Below the pieces are notes generated by a model that did no database searches, was not told where the DNA came from, and saw only the letters and a list, made by a program, of their open reading frames with translations. The position numbers were made by a program, and so were the translations under genes. From a virus, in the IMG/VR virus record IMGVR_UViG_3300033388_001850, positions 1 through 38,683 of that record: a DNA stretch of 38,683 bases. One strand, 5' to 3'. The first letter of the stretch is position 1; each line of letters begins with the position of its first letter. This document shows, in pieces, positions 23,038 to 31,707 of this stretch.

Positions 23038-23259
23038 ATGAAAAAGAGAGCATTTAAAAAGATGTTAAAACCTATATTAACCGGCGAAATCATTTATAAA
23101 CATTTTAGAAAAGTTAATAATGCTAAATTTCCCAACCCACGAAGTAATAACAGTAGAAAATTAAATAGAATACCAATTTGGCATAGAAAATATAAGCATG
23201 TAAAAAGAATGATACCATTAAGTAACATACATAGGATGTATAGAAAGGTTGGTGATTAA
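23038..23259 (+). CDS. Small highly basic protein
   Basis: A 73-residue protein with a very high Lys/Arg/His content and almost no acidic residues. Likely binds nucleic acid or membranes, but no fold is recognised. The ribosome site is weak (TTAGGCG). Confidence 0.5.
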   Translation: MKKRAFKKMLKPILTGEIIYKHFRKVNNAKFPNPRSNNSRKLNRIPIWHRKYKHVKRMIPLSNIHRMYRKVGD

Positions 23260-23431
23260 TATCTGGTGTTGTCCATATGATCATTATGATACTTGTACAA
23301 ACTCAGGTTATATTGATTTTGTATATATTGACGATAAAGTAAAGTTTAAATTTAAAAAAATGATTAAACCATTAAAAACGCAACATATACCAAAGGTTAG
23401 GGTATGTATTAGGAATAAGTTGAGGAGATAA
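23252..23431 (+). CDS. Small hypothetical protein
   Basis: A 59-residue protein overlapping the end of the basic protein gene. The GTG at 23252, 4 bases after AGAAAGG, is the best start; a TTG at 23249 is also possible. It starts with a Cys-pair (WCCPYDHYDTC) and ends with a basic tail. Function unknown. Confidence 0.4.
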   Translation: MINIWCCPYDHYDTCTNSGYIDFVYIDDKVKFKFKKMIKPLKTQHIPKVRVCIRNKLRR

Positions 23432-23432
23432 G

Positions 23433-23792
23433 ATGAAACAAAACATCAGTAAAAATCAAGTATTGAGTTTAAATGATAAACAATATGTAGGTTTGTTAAA
23501 TGCTTTGTATGGTACTGATCATAAAATAGAAAATTTAAGTAGAGGTTCAGCCGGTTGTGATTTTGGCAATGAAGATGGTTATTTTACTAGTGCTTTGGAA
23601 ACTAGAACTAATATTGGTAAGATGATTGAGATATTAGGCAACAAACTTTGTTCTATACATCCGTTGTATGAAGAAGATGGCGAAAGTGACAAATTATGTT
23701 GGTGGGAAGTTATCGTTAACGGTAAAACTATGAGAATGATTGAATTATGTGATGCTTTGTTTGAAGCCATTAAAGAGGTGTTTAATGTTTAA
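23433..23792 (+). CDS. Hypothetical protein
   Basis: A 119-residue protein. The middle contains a repeated Gly/Asp-rich stretch; the C-terminal half contains LCWWEVIVNGKTMRMIELCDALFEAIKEVF, partly helical. It follows GAGGAGATA. No family recognised. Confidence 0.55.
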   Translation: MKQNISKNQVLSLNDKQYVGLLNALYGTDHKIENLSRGSAGCDFGNEDGYFTSALETRTNIGKMIEILGNKLCSIHPLYEEDGESDKLCWWEVIVNGKTMRMIELCDALFEAIKEVFNV

Positions 23793-23946
23793 TTTCTTAA
23801 AAAAATTCAGATTCTTAAAACCGTATAAAGTAAAAGTTTGTATGAATCAAGAGCACGCCGTTAAAATCTTCAATCTTAAAAATCAGCGTGGCATAAAAGT
23901 TATTATTAGATACCAGGACGGCACTTGGATAGCAAAATATAGGTAG
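23785..23946 (+). CDS. Small basic protein
   Basis: A 53-residue basic protein starting at 23785 after AGAGGTG. The start overlaps the previous gene. It looks like a small beta domain with a YQDGTWIAKYR ending. Function unknown. Confidence 0.5.
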   Translation: MFNFLKKFRFLKPYKVKVCMNQEHAVKIFNLKNQRGIKVIIRYQDGTWIAKYR

Positions 23947-23954
23947 GAGGTTTT

Positions 23955-24236
23955 ATGTACGAATATAGTTTTAAAACAGATTTCAAATTAGAATCTTGTG
24001 AAGGTTGTCCGATGTCACATCATACCGATATGGGCGATTGGGAATGTGGTCATACAGACGGACCAATGGAATGCAGCGAAATAACGCGTCCTGTTGATTG
24101 TCCTCTTGTTGAAAAAGAAATATCAAACGAATCAAAAGATTCATGTAAAAACATTAAATGCGGTGGTCATGATATTGCTCAATATGATAATTGTATATGG
24201 ATGCAAGATATTAGAAATTGCACTGACAGAAAATAG
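23955..24236 (+). CDS. Hypothetical Cys/His-rich protein
   Basis: A 93-residue protein with a strong ribosome site (AGGAGGTTTT). It contains CEGCPMSHH, CGH and later CKNIKC, CIW and NC, eleven cysteines that suggest one or two metal sites. Function unknown. Confidence 0.55.
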   Translation: MYEYSFKTDFKLESCEGCPMSHHTDMGDWECGHTDGPMECSEITRPVDCPLVEKEISNESKDSCKNIKCGGHDIAQYDNCIWMQDIRNCTDRK

Positions 24237-24254
24237 AAAGGAAATGTGATTCTA

Positions 24255-24380
24255 ATGATTGCACTTAAATGTGTTTTATCAATATGTATTTTATGGATGT
24301 GTAGCGATTGGTTAAAAGAAAATAATAATTTGTTCGGCTGGTTGGTAACATTGTTTTTATTATTTATATTGTGGATATAG
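24255..24380 (+). CDS. Small membrane protein
   Basis: A 41-residue protein with two short hydrophobic segments (residues 2-17 and 25-41), a likely membrane hairpin. ATG at 24255; the ribosome site is weak. Function unknown. Confidence 0.45.
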   Translation: MIALKCVLSICILWMCSDWLKENNNLFGWLVTLFLLFILWI

Positions 24381-24389
24381 GGAGGTTTT

Positions 24390-24725
24390 ATGAAGAAGGT
24401 AACAATATTAGGTCAAGTATATAAGATTAGAGAATGTACTGAAGAAGAATATCCGAAATTAAGAATCTCGAATGCCAATGGGTTATGTGAATGTTATTCG
24501 AAAGAAATTGTTCTTGATAAAGAAACTTACGAGTCGCCAGATCCAAAATCTTATGCGAAAATAGATTTATGGAAAAAAAGATTAACGCGTCATGAAATTA
24601 TACACGCATTCTTCCACGAGTCTGGAATGGCAGATTATAGAGATGATGAAAAAATAGTCGAATGGTTAGCACTTCAAATGCCTAAAATATTCAAGGCGTT
24701 TGAACAATTAGAAATTATGGAATAA
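24390..24725 (+). CDS. Minigluzincin-like metallopeptidase
   Basis: A 111-residue protein with the zinc motif HEIIH (residues 68-72) and a downstream glutamate in EKIVEWLA that can be the third ligand, as in SprT- or ImmA-like phage zincins. It is small and soluble, with no signal peptide. It may cleave a host or phage regulator or a prohead component; neither is shown. It lies in the accessory block before the terminase genes. Confidence 0.72.
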   Translation: MKKVTILGQVYKIRECTEEEYPKLRISNANGLCECYSKEIVLDKETYESPDPKSYAKIDLWKKRLTRHEIIHAFFHESGMADYRDDEKIVEWLALQMPKIFKAFEQLEIME

Positions 24726-24734
24726 GGAGAAAAT

Positions 24735-24929
24735 ATGAAAATGGTTATTGTATATATGTTGTTAGTTTTAGCAGAAGTTGTTGTATTTTCTTGGGGTTGG
24801 TTTAATGGGTTAATTGCTTTTACAATCGTTGTAGTTGTTATTAATAAATATACAGAAGAAAAAGAATCGAGTGAAAAAGATTATGCAAAGCTAGGAAAAT
24901 TAATTGTTAAAAAGATAGAAAAATTTTAA
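24735..24929 (+). CDS. Small membrane protein
   Basis: A 64-residue protein with two close membrane segments within residues 3-38 and a charged helical tail (TEEKESSEKDYAKLGK). ATG at 24735 after AAGGAG. Function unknown. Confidence 0.55.
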   Translation: MKMVIVYMLLVLAEVVVFSWGWFNGLIAFTIVVVVINKYTEEKESSEKDYAKLGKLIVKKIEKF

Positions 24930-24930
24930 T

Positions 24931-24959
24931 AAAAGTTGTCCCTTTTGGGACTCTTTTTT
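24931..24959 (+). terminator. Intrinsic terminator
   Basis: GTCCC and GGGAC pair around TTTT, with AGT/ACT-like flanks, then a T run. It ends the accessory block transcript, ahead of the small zinc-ribbon gene. Confidence 0.75.
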
Positions 24960-24987
24960 ATGTTATGGTTAATATAGAGGTGATAAT

Positions 24988-25248
24988 ATGAAATATTGTA
25001 CAAATTGTAATAAAGCTATGAAACCAATAAAAAAGCCTATTAGTTGGCCTTTGTTTATATTGCTGAGCGTCCTTACATTGGGGATATTAGCCGTAGTGCA
25101 ACTTTTGTTTCATGTAGTATTTAAACGTAAAAACAAGTGCCGTGAGTGCGGTGATAAGATGATTAGTATTAATAAATATAGGAAACTGTTAGAACTTCAA
25201 AAAGAATTTGAATCATTAGAAAGTATAAATAACACCGAAGGGCCTTAG
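24988..25248 (+). CDS. Membrane protein with zinc ribbon
   Basis: An 86-residue protein: CTNC at the N-terminus, one membrane segment (about residues 19-45) and CREC after it, then a helical C-terminus. A split zinc ribbon on each side of a hydrophobic segment is unusual; the cysteines can come together if the segment forms a hairpin. AGAGGTGA precedes the start. Function unknown. Confidence 0.6.
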   Translation: MKYCTNCNKAMKPIKKPISWPLFILLSVLTLGILAVVQLLFHVVFKRKNKCRECGDKMISINKYRKLLELQKEFESLESINNTEGP

Positions 25249-25262
25249 GGCCTTTTTTTTAT
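25238..25262 (+). terminator. Intrinsic terminator before terminase genes
   Basis: AAGGGCC and GGGCCTT pair apart from one G-G mismatch around TTA, with an eight-T run after it. It overlaps the 3' end of the previous gene. Confidence 0.75.
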
Positions 25263-25275
25263 TTATAATCATGTA

Positions 25276-25284
25276 TGTTATAAT
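25276..25284 (+). promoter_or_regulatory. Extended -10 promoter for packaging genes
   Basis: TGTTATAAT: perfect TATAAT with TGn extension, about 19 bases before the small terminase start. No -35 box. Confidence 0.5.
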
Positions 25285-25302
25285 GGTTATGAGGTGGTGT
25301 GC

Positions 25303-25818
25303 ATGACTAAAAAAAAGAATCCAAAGAAAAAAGGTAGACGGGGTAAGTATTACACCAACGTCCAACCCAGACTTATAGAGATCGAAGGTTGGTGCCGTGA
25401 AGGATTAATCGATGAACAAATATGGCCTAGACTAAGTATTTCAAAGACTTCTTTCTATGATTATCAAAATCAACATTCGGAGTTTTTGGACGCTCTAAAA
25501 AATGGTAAGAATATTGTTGATTATCGTGTTGAAAATTCTTTGTTAAAAAGTGCTGAAGGCCATGAGAAAATAATAAAAAAAGCCTTTAAATTAAAAAAAG
25601 TTTGGTATGATGAAAACGGCAAACGATGCGAAGAAGAAACAATCGCATATGCTGATGAAATCTTTTATTATCCACCTGTTCCGGTTTCAATGATATATTG
25701 GCTAAAAAATAGAAAGCCAAACCAATGGAAAGATAAGCCAGATACTAAAAAAGATGTTGCACCTGTTACTATTATCAATGCGTTACCTGGTGCCGAAAAG
25801 ATTGGTGGTAAAAAATGA
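25303..25818 (+). CDS. terS: Terminase small subunit
   Basis: A 171-residue protein with a basic N-terminus, an HTH-like region (IDEQIWPRLSISKTSFYDYQ) and a central helical block (SEFLDALKNGKNIVDYRVENSLLK) as in small terminase subunits of Bacillota phages. It should recognise the packaging site and guide the large subunit. ATG at 25303 follows GAGGTGG. It overlaps terL by four bases. Confidence 0.85.
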   Translation: MTKKKNPKKKGRRGKYYTNVQPRLIEIEGWCREGLIDEQIWPRLSISKTSFYDYQNQHSEFLDALKNGKNIVDYRVENSLLKSAEGHEKIIKKAFKLKKVWYDENGKRCEEETIAYADEIFYYPPVPVSMIYWLKNRKPNQWKDKPDTKKDVAPVTIINALPGAEKIGGKK

Positions 25819-27272
25819 TTATTGATATAGCCAAACAATTAGCACCTAATTTTCACGAAACGTTTAATAGTCTCGTAGTGCATCAAATAGATTCCGGTGG
25901 TCGTGGTGGAACTAAAACAAGTAAGAATGCCTTAAAGGTTGTTAATCATGTTGTATCAGATGATGATTGCAACGTTGTAGTAATTAGAAGGCATAAGAAT
26001 ACCCTTAGACAATCAGTATTCTCAGAGATTAAAAGAGCATTCAAACGTCTTGGTATGCGTGAAGGTGTTCACTATAAGGCCAATGTATCGCCAATGAAGA
26101 TAACATATTTAAAAAACGGTAATACAATTTATTTTGGTGGCCTTGATGATCATGAAAAATTAAAAGGTATGATTGCTGATGATTCAGAAGATTTAGAAAA
26201 TGATTACATTGCAAAATTCGAATCGTTAGAAGAAATGCTGCAACTTTATATCGAAACTGGTGAGGATGATTCAGAAGAAATTGACGAAGCATCAATAAAG
26301 ATTGTGTGGATGTCTGAGATAACAGAAATCAAAGATGAAGATGATATTCTTCAAACTGTTGCGACATTCTCACGTGGTAATAAAGATTATTTCTGCGTTC
26401 TTTATGAATATAACCCACCAAAAAATAAATTCCATTGGATTAACAAATGGACCGAAATAATGGAAATTAGGGATGATTGTATTCATATACATTCTACATA
26501 CCTAACAGTACCCGAAAAATGGCTTGGACCAATCTTTATACAACAGGCCCTTGCGCTTAAAAAGAACGACCTAGACCGATATAATCACATATACTTAGGT
26601 ATGGTTACTGGACTTGACGGTCTTATTTACAATTATGATCATCTCCAGATACGTGACGAATTAATAGAAGGTGAAACAATCCTCTATATTGATATCTATC
26701 TTGATACAGGGCATCAAACATCTGCAACAGTGTTCTTGTGCGTTGGAATGACGAGTAGAGGACGAGTTATTTTGTTAGACACTTATTACTACTCACCTAA
26801 CGGAAAGAACGTTAAAAAGGCACCTAGTGAGATATCAAAGGATCTTTGGGACTTCTTACAGCTCATGTGTGAAACTTATGAATGTTCTCAAGATACAATG
26901 ATTATTGATTCTGCAGAAGGTGCATTAAGAAATCAATTTAAAAAAGATTATACAATTGAATTACGACCAGTAGTTAAAAAAACAAAAGTAGGTATGATTG
27001 ATTTAACATATGACTTTATGGCATTAAAGAACTTCTATGTAATAAATAACCCTAACAACTGGATTGTTTTAAAAGAACATCAGGATTACGGATGGAAAGA
27101 AGGATCGGTTGAAGCTGGAAAGCCGGAACCGGATAAATCAGAAAAGAAATTGAAAGAACATTATTATAATACTCACTCTGATTCTATATCTTATTTCTAT
27201 GCAGAACATAGTTGCGACACATTGCAATATGGTGTTATAATGAATTTAAGAAAGTATAACTTAAAATTCTAG
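25815..27272 (+). CDS. terL: Terminase large subunit
   Basis: A 485-residue packaging motor: Walker A-like SGGRGGTKTS (27-36), Walker B IKIVWMSE (161-168), and nuclease aspartates D297 (IYLDTG), D365 (MIIDSAEG) and a C-terminal HSDSISY. Between GMI (about 120) and the Walker B strand there is a long acidic stretch (about 121-160) with many Asp and Glu, longer than I expect for this family. The ATPase drives DNA into the prohead and the nuclease cuts it. It overlaps terS. Confidence 0.93.
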   Translation: MIIDIAKQLAPNFHETFNSLVVHQIDSGGRGGTKTSKNALKVVNHVVSDDDCNVVVIRRHKNTLRQSVFSEIKRAFKRLGMREGVHYKANVSPMKITYLKNGNTIYFGGLDDHEKLKGMIADDSEDLENDYIAKFESLEEMLQLYIETGEDDSEEIDEASIKIVWMSEITEIKDEDDILQTVATFSRGNKDYFCVLYEYNPPKNKFHWINKWTEIMEIRDDCIHIHSTYLTVPEKWLGPIFIQQALALKKNDLDRYNHIYLGMVTGLDGLIYNYDHLQIRDELIEGETILYIDIYLDTGHQTSATVFLCVGMTSRGRVILLDTYYYSPNGKNVKKAPSEISKDLWDFLQLMCETYECSQDTMIIDSAEGALRNQFKKDYTIELRPVVKKTKVGMIDLTYDFMALKNFYVINNPNNWIVLKEHQDYGWKEGSVEAGKPEPDKSEKKLKEHYYNTHSDSISYFYAEHSCDTLQYGVIMNLRKYNLKF

Positions 27273-27280
27273 GAGGGTAT

Positions 27281-27382
27281 ATGCCAACAGGACTATACAC
27301 ATACAGTAGTGTTAAGAAAATCAAAAGAAATAAAAAAGGAAAGATCGCGAAAAATTGGCAGAAATCAAAGTTTAACTATTAG
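27281..27382 (+). CDS. Small basic protein
   Basis: A 33-residue Lys-rich protein starting after AGGAGGG at 27281. The strong ribosome site argues that it is real. Function unknown. Confidence 0.5.
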   Translation: MPTGLYTYSSVKKIKRNKKGKIAKNWQKSKFNY

Positions 27383-27393
27383 GAGGTATCAAA

Positions 27394-27648
27394 TTGAAAA
27401 AAGATTTAGAAATTGTAAAAGAAGATGAAGTTGATGTTATGTTGTTCTCGTTATCTATTAATTCTAAAACATTGATGGATTCACAGGTTCAAAGTATCAC
27501 AAGGATCAATGATGGTGATTACTTGACAGATGCCGAGATGGAACAAGTTAAACAACACCTTGCCGAAGCAGCTGGTATCATAATTGAAAGACTTCAAGAG
27601 GTTAATTTAAAAGCCATGCAGAAAATAGTTGATAAAGTAAAGCAATAA
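27394..27648 (+). CDS. Hypothetical protein between terminase and portal
   Basis: An 84-residue acidic helical protein that starts with TTG after AGGAGGTATC. No motif recognised; in related phages small genes of this kind sit between terminase and portal. Confidence 0.6.
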   Translation: MKKDLEIVKEDEVDVMLFSLSINSKTLMDSQVQSITRINDGDYLTDAEMEQVKQHLAEAAGIIIERLQEVNLKAMQKIVDKVKQ

Positions 27649-27663
27649 TTCACGAGGTGAAAC

Positions 27664-29109
27664 ATGAATATTAAGAGGTGGTTTATGAAACTTTTACAAA
27701 TTGCACAAAAAATAGTTCCAGAAGCAGCCATAAATGACGAGTATTACAACGTCTACATAAATATGTGGAAATCTTTGTATGAAGGTTATTATGAACCTTG
27801 GCATAAATTACCGCTTAAAGATGGTAATTCTCGCGATATGGCTAGTATGCAAGTTGCTAAATTGGTATGTGAAGAAATGTCTAATTTAGTGTTCACTGAA
27901 AAAGTAGAAATTATCATTGATAATAAACAAATTGATGATTACGTTAAAAAAGTATTAAAAGATAATGGTTTCCAAATCAATCAATCGAGAATGTATGAGT
28001 ATATGTTTGCCCTTGGTGGTGCTGTAAATAAGGCATACCGACAGAATGGTAAAACGGTTATAGATTACATCACTGCTGATAACTTTATACCTACAGAGTG
28101 GGATAATGTAAGAATTACAGCTGGTATAAGTATGAAAGTAACTAAAGATGGAAAATATAATTATATACTTACTGAGAAAAGTTCTTTGGTTACTTCTCAA
28201 AAAAACAAAGATAAAACTATGGCATTGTTAGAATATCGACTATTCAAACAGAAGATAGGTCAATCAGATACAGTTGGCGTTGAAATTAATCTTAAAGAAA
28301 AATATCCAAAGCTTGAAAAGATAATGTATGTAGATCCTTCAGAGTTGCCATTATTTAGTTATGTTAAAACGAATATCGGTAACAATATTGATATGAATAG
28401 TCCTTTAGGTGTGAGTTTATTCGGTAATGCTAAAGATACTATGAAGTCAATCGATATATGTTTTGATAGTTTTCAAAGAGAATTTGTGCTTGGTAGAAAA
28501 AGAATAATTGTACCTAGTTACATGTTGAAAACTATTATTGATCCTGTAACTAAAGAAAAAATTAGATATTACGATTCTACAGTTGATATCTATGAGGGAT
28601 TAAATTTTGATTCAGAAAATAAGTTTAATATCAAAGATGATACTCAAGAATTGAGAGTAGAAGAACACGTTGCAGCAATGAACGCTTTCTTAAATATATT
28701 ATCATTACAGATGCACGTTAGTCCTGGTTTTGTTTCGTTTGATTCTCAAGGTGGTTTAAAAACTGCTACTGAGGTTGTATCTGAAAATTCTAAAACATAT
28801 AGAATGAAAACTAAACAAGAACAAGCGATTGAAAAAAATATATTAGAACTGATTGATATAATTGTTACTCTTGCTAAAGCTTATGACGAAATACCATCAT
28901 CAACAACTTACAAAGTTGAACTTAAGTTTGACGATTCAATTATTGATGATAAGCCAGCTCAGAAAGTACAAGATAATATGGATATCATGAATGGTATGAT
29001 GTTACGTTGGGAGTATAGAGTTAAATGGTATGGTGAAACTGAACAAGTTGCTAAAGCTATATTAAAAGACGTTGTAACTACTGAACCAAAAGGACCTAAC
29101 GAAAGTTAG
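27664..29109 (+). CDS. Portal protein (SPP1 gp6-like)
   Basis: A 481-residue portal of the SPP1/A118 type: the N-terminal WKSLYEGYYEPWHK segment, the stem/crown region, and the LDIIVTLA-like clip region. It forms the dodecameric ring at the prohead vertex and the channel for DNA. It follows the terminase and precedes the fibre block. ATG at 27664 after GAGGTG. Confidence 0.9.
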   Translation: MNIKRWFMKLLQIAQKIVPEAAINDEYYNVYINMWKSLYEGYYEPWHKLPLKDGNSRDMASMQVAKLVCEEMSNLVFTEKVEIIIDNKQIDDYVKKVLKDNGFQINQSRMYEYMFALGGAVNKAYRQNGKTVIDYITADNFIPTEWDNVRITAGISMKVTKDGKYNYILTEKSSLVTSQKNKDKTMALLEYRLFKQKIGQSDTVGVEINLKEKYPKLEKIMYVDPSELPLFSYVKTNIGNNIDMNSPLGVSLFGNAKDTMKSIDICFDSFQREFVLGRKRIIVPSYMLKTIIDPVTKEKIRYYDSTVDIYEGLNFDSENKFNIKDDTQELRVEEHVAAMNAFLNILSLQMHVSPGFVSFDSQGGLKTATEVVSENSKTYRMKTKQEQAIEKNILELIDIIVTLAKAYDEIPSSTTYKVELKFDDSIIDDKPAQKVQDNMDIMNGMMLRWEYRVKWYGETEQVAKAILKDVVTTEPKGPNES

Positions 29110-29125
29110 AATGGAGGATTTTAAC

Positions 29126-29299
29126 ATGAGTGAAATGCATTATAATTCAATAGATGGTATTCATTACGGCACTTTAGCACAAAGAGACGCATCAACAAAT
29201 TTACTTGCTGAACCATCAACAAAAGCTTATGTGTATGGTACCGAATCAGAATCAGGCATCTTATACATCAGTGACGGAACTATTTGGACTCTAGCATAA
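29126..29299 (+). CDS. Small fibre-associated protein
   Basis: A 57-residue protein with a beta-rich sequence (YGTLAQRDASTNLLAEPSTK and GILYISDGTIWTL) typical of phage head- or tail-fibre accessory proteins. ATG at 29126 is chosen because GGAGG is 8-9 bases upstream; an ATG at 29111 is also in frame. It begins a block of fibre-like genes placed inside the head module. Confidence 0.55.
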   Translation: MSEMHYNSIDGIHYGTLAQRDASTNLLAEPSTKAYVYGTESESGILYISDGTIWTLA

Positions 29300-29309
29300 G
29301 GGGGTTATT

Positions 29310-31232
29310 ATGGGTTTTAGAGAATATTTGCTTACTCGTAGTAGATCGGCAAATAATAATAATAGATTTAAAATGTTCTTAGATGATTCATTGGATTATC
29401 TAATTAAGAACTGTAATTTAATATCATACAACACACCTACAACAGACAAAGTAGGTAAATCATCAAGAACAGCTGTAAGAGGTAAAGCATTGGTAGGTGA
29501 TGGGGCTACTTATGGAACGGTTGATTTTGTTACTAATGATTTATATGATATTGAATTAATAACAACAGGAGCTTTAGTTGGTCAATATTTATTAGATTTT
29601 AGATTTAACGGTGGAATTGGAAGTGTGAGATATAACTCATCAGCTATATTAGTAGCGTCTAGTGGTGTTGTCACTTCTGATATTTTACCAGATGGAACTT
29701 ATTTAGAAAAAGTAGTAGGTATACAAATAACATCGACAGTTATGTATTTATTATCACACTACACGGTTGGCGATGAATATTCAGGGAATTTATTATCACT
29801 CAAATTAACAAATCAATCAGATGGTGAAGTATTTACAATCAACTTTGAATCAAGACAAGATGATGGTTTAATCCCATTTAATAACAGCGGTGAACCTATC
29901 ATGGTTGAACAGTTTCTATCTCCAGCAATAGCTACTATTAACAGTAACATAGGTAGTGAGCAGGATGAATCTGATAAGGGTGTAACGTTTGTCAAGGCAT
30001 TGGGTAAGAATAAGTTTAATAAAGAGTTAGGTTTATTGGGATTCTTTTTAAATTCTAGTGGTGTGGCATCACCTTCGGGTTCAGGGACTGGAATAAGCGA
30101 TTTCACATTGGTCGAACCGAGTACAACTTATTACATTTCAGGGTTTAGTGTTAGCCTTGCTAATCAATGTTATTATGATAAAGATAAAAATTTTATCAGT
30201 TTAGATGCTAGCACAAACTTGCTTACAACACCTTCTAATTGCATGTATATCAGGTTAACAATTCCAAGTTTTGCAACTGCAAAAGAAGCCGCCCAATTAG
30301 AACTAGGCACAGTACCAACAGCATATGAAGCCTACAAAGGCTACTCATTCGACATACTAGGTTTAATACCTATACAAGATGGCACACCAATTCTAGGCAA
30401 TAACGCTTATACTATCGATGGTAGAATAACAGCAGAGCATAAGGGTAGAATTAAGCATGATAAAAGGGTTGTTGATGGGGTTGTTGATTATGATACTGAT
30501 AAATATACCGTTTTAGATGCCGGAGCAAGCATTGTAGATGATAAATTACAAATAATTTCAAATGGAGTTAGCTTTGTAGATGCAATGTACGATATAGTTC
30601 TTGATGAATCAACAGAATATACGATTGTTTGGGATATAGAAGTAAATACAACTACGGTACTTAGTCAATTTGTCAGTGTAGAAAATACAGGTTTTAACGA
30701 TGGAGCTAGACAATATTTCCCATTAGCAACTACGGGTGAATTTAGACAAAAGTTTACAACATTAGCAACTATAACAGCACCATATATACACACTTTTACA
30801 AGAACTGGCGCACCAAACGGTGAAATAATAAAAGCATCATTCAAAATATATAAAGGTGATAAGTTGATAGGAACACTACCAACCCACGCAATATATGAAT
30901 CAGGTAACTCTATAACACCTGACCAAGTGTATGATGGTTCACCTAATGATGGTGTATTTAAAATAGCTAACGTTAATCAGGTAGTACCGTTTGACGATTT
31001 AGCAAACATATCATATCAGCAAGTATATGTATCTGAAGATAAACAAAAAATATTAACATTCGCTGAACCATTAGTTCGACATTCTGATTGTGATTCTAAG
31101 GCTAGAAGATTTGTTGATATTAATGAACAGCTTTATGTACAGATAGGAACTACAGGAGAATATGAGCCATTCTTAGTAGATGGTGAAAAGTTTATGGTAC
31201 TTAAAGAAAATGCTAGTAAGGTGGTGGAATAA
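29310..31232 (+). CDS. Large fibre-like protein in the head module
   Basis: A 640-residue, mostly beta protein. It contains a QLELGTVPTAYEAYKGYS motif typical of phage fibre domains, and carbohydrate-binding-like regions rich in Tyr, Ser, Thr and Asp (about residues 190-340 and 380-520). It lies between portal and minor capsid genes, not in the tail operon. A head fibre or a receptor-binding decoration is the best guess; a second tail fibre is less likely by position. AAGGGGG lies before the start. Confidence 0.6.
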   Translation: MGFREYLLTRSRSANNNNRFKMFLDDSLDYLIKNCNLISYNTPTTDKVGKSSRTAVRGKALVGDGATYGTVDFVTNDLYDIELITTGALVGQYLLDFRFNGGIGSVRYNSSAILVASSGVVTSDILPDGTYLEKVVGIQITSTVMYLLSHYTVGDEYSGNLLSLKLTNQSDGEVFTINFESRQDDGLIPFNNSGEPIMVEQFLSPAIATINSNIGSEQDESDKGVTFVKALGKNKFNKELGLLGFFLNSSGVASPSGSGTGISDFTLVEPSTTYYISGFSVSLANQCYYDKDKNFISLDASTNLLTTPSNCMYIRLTIPSFATAKEAAQLELGTVPTAYEAYKGYSFDILGLIPIQDGTPILGNNAYTIDGRITAEHKGRIKHDKRVVDGVVDYDTDKYTVLDAGASIVDDKLQIISNGVSFVDAMYDIVLDESTEYTIVWDIEVNTTTVLSQFVSVENTGFNDGARQYFPLATTGEFRQKFTTLATITAPYIHTFTRTGAPNGEIIKASFKIYKGDKLIGTLPTHAIYESGNSITPDQVYDGSPNDGVFKIANVNQVVPFDDLANISYQQVYVSEDKQKILTFAEPLVRHSDCDSKARRFVDINEQLYVQIGTTGEYEPFLVDGEKFMVLKENASKVVE

Positions 31233-31697
31233 ATGTATGAATCTAATTTAACAGGTGCTTTCATAGACCAACAATTAACAGATAAATTAATAACTCCAGA
31301 GGGCGGTATTGCAATTAAAATGATTAACAAAACAGGTTTACCATCTGTAAAAGGTTCGGTTCTTGCAATAGAAAACACTATAGAAAAAGGTGTTAAACTT
31401 CAAACCGTTGAATACGACTCTGTAGGTGTTGTGTATGAAGATGGCATTGCAGACGGTGAGGAAGTTTGGGTTGTTATATCAGGAATAGCAGAAGTGCTGT
31501 TAGAAGATGGAACAGGTGGAACTATGGGATATTGGACGTTTGCTGCTGATACAGATGGTAGAGCGGATATGCTACAACAACCACCAGGCGGAACGATAGT
31601 TGCAATAGACAATCATTTCAAAGAAATCGGACATTGTACAGAAACCGTTGCAAGTGGTACTGATGTGCTTTGTAAAATAATGATGCACTTTAATTAA
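31233..31697 (+). CDS. Capsid decoration / fibre-associated protein
   Basis: A 154-residue protein with the pattern of small proteins in Bacillota phages that follow a fibre gene (NKTGLPSVKGSVLAIENT, VYEDGIADGEEVWVVISGIA, PPGGTIVAIDNHFKEIGHC). These form beta-rich domains, perhaps a decoration or fibre base. The ATG follows the previous stop closely, after GGTGG. Confidence 0.55.
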   Translation: MYESNLTGAFIDQQLTDKLITPEGGIAIKMINKTGLPSVKGSVLAIENTIEKGVKLQTVEYDSVGVVYEDGIADGEEVWVVISGIAEVLLEDGTGGTMGYWTFAADTDGRADMLQQPPGGTIVAIDNHFKEIGHCTETVASGTDVLCKIMMHFN

Positions 31698-31707
31698 GGG
31701 GGATTAT

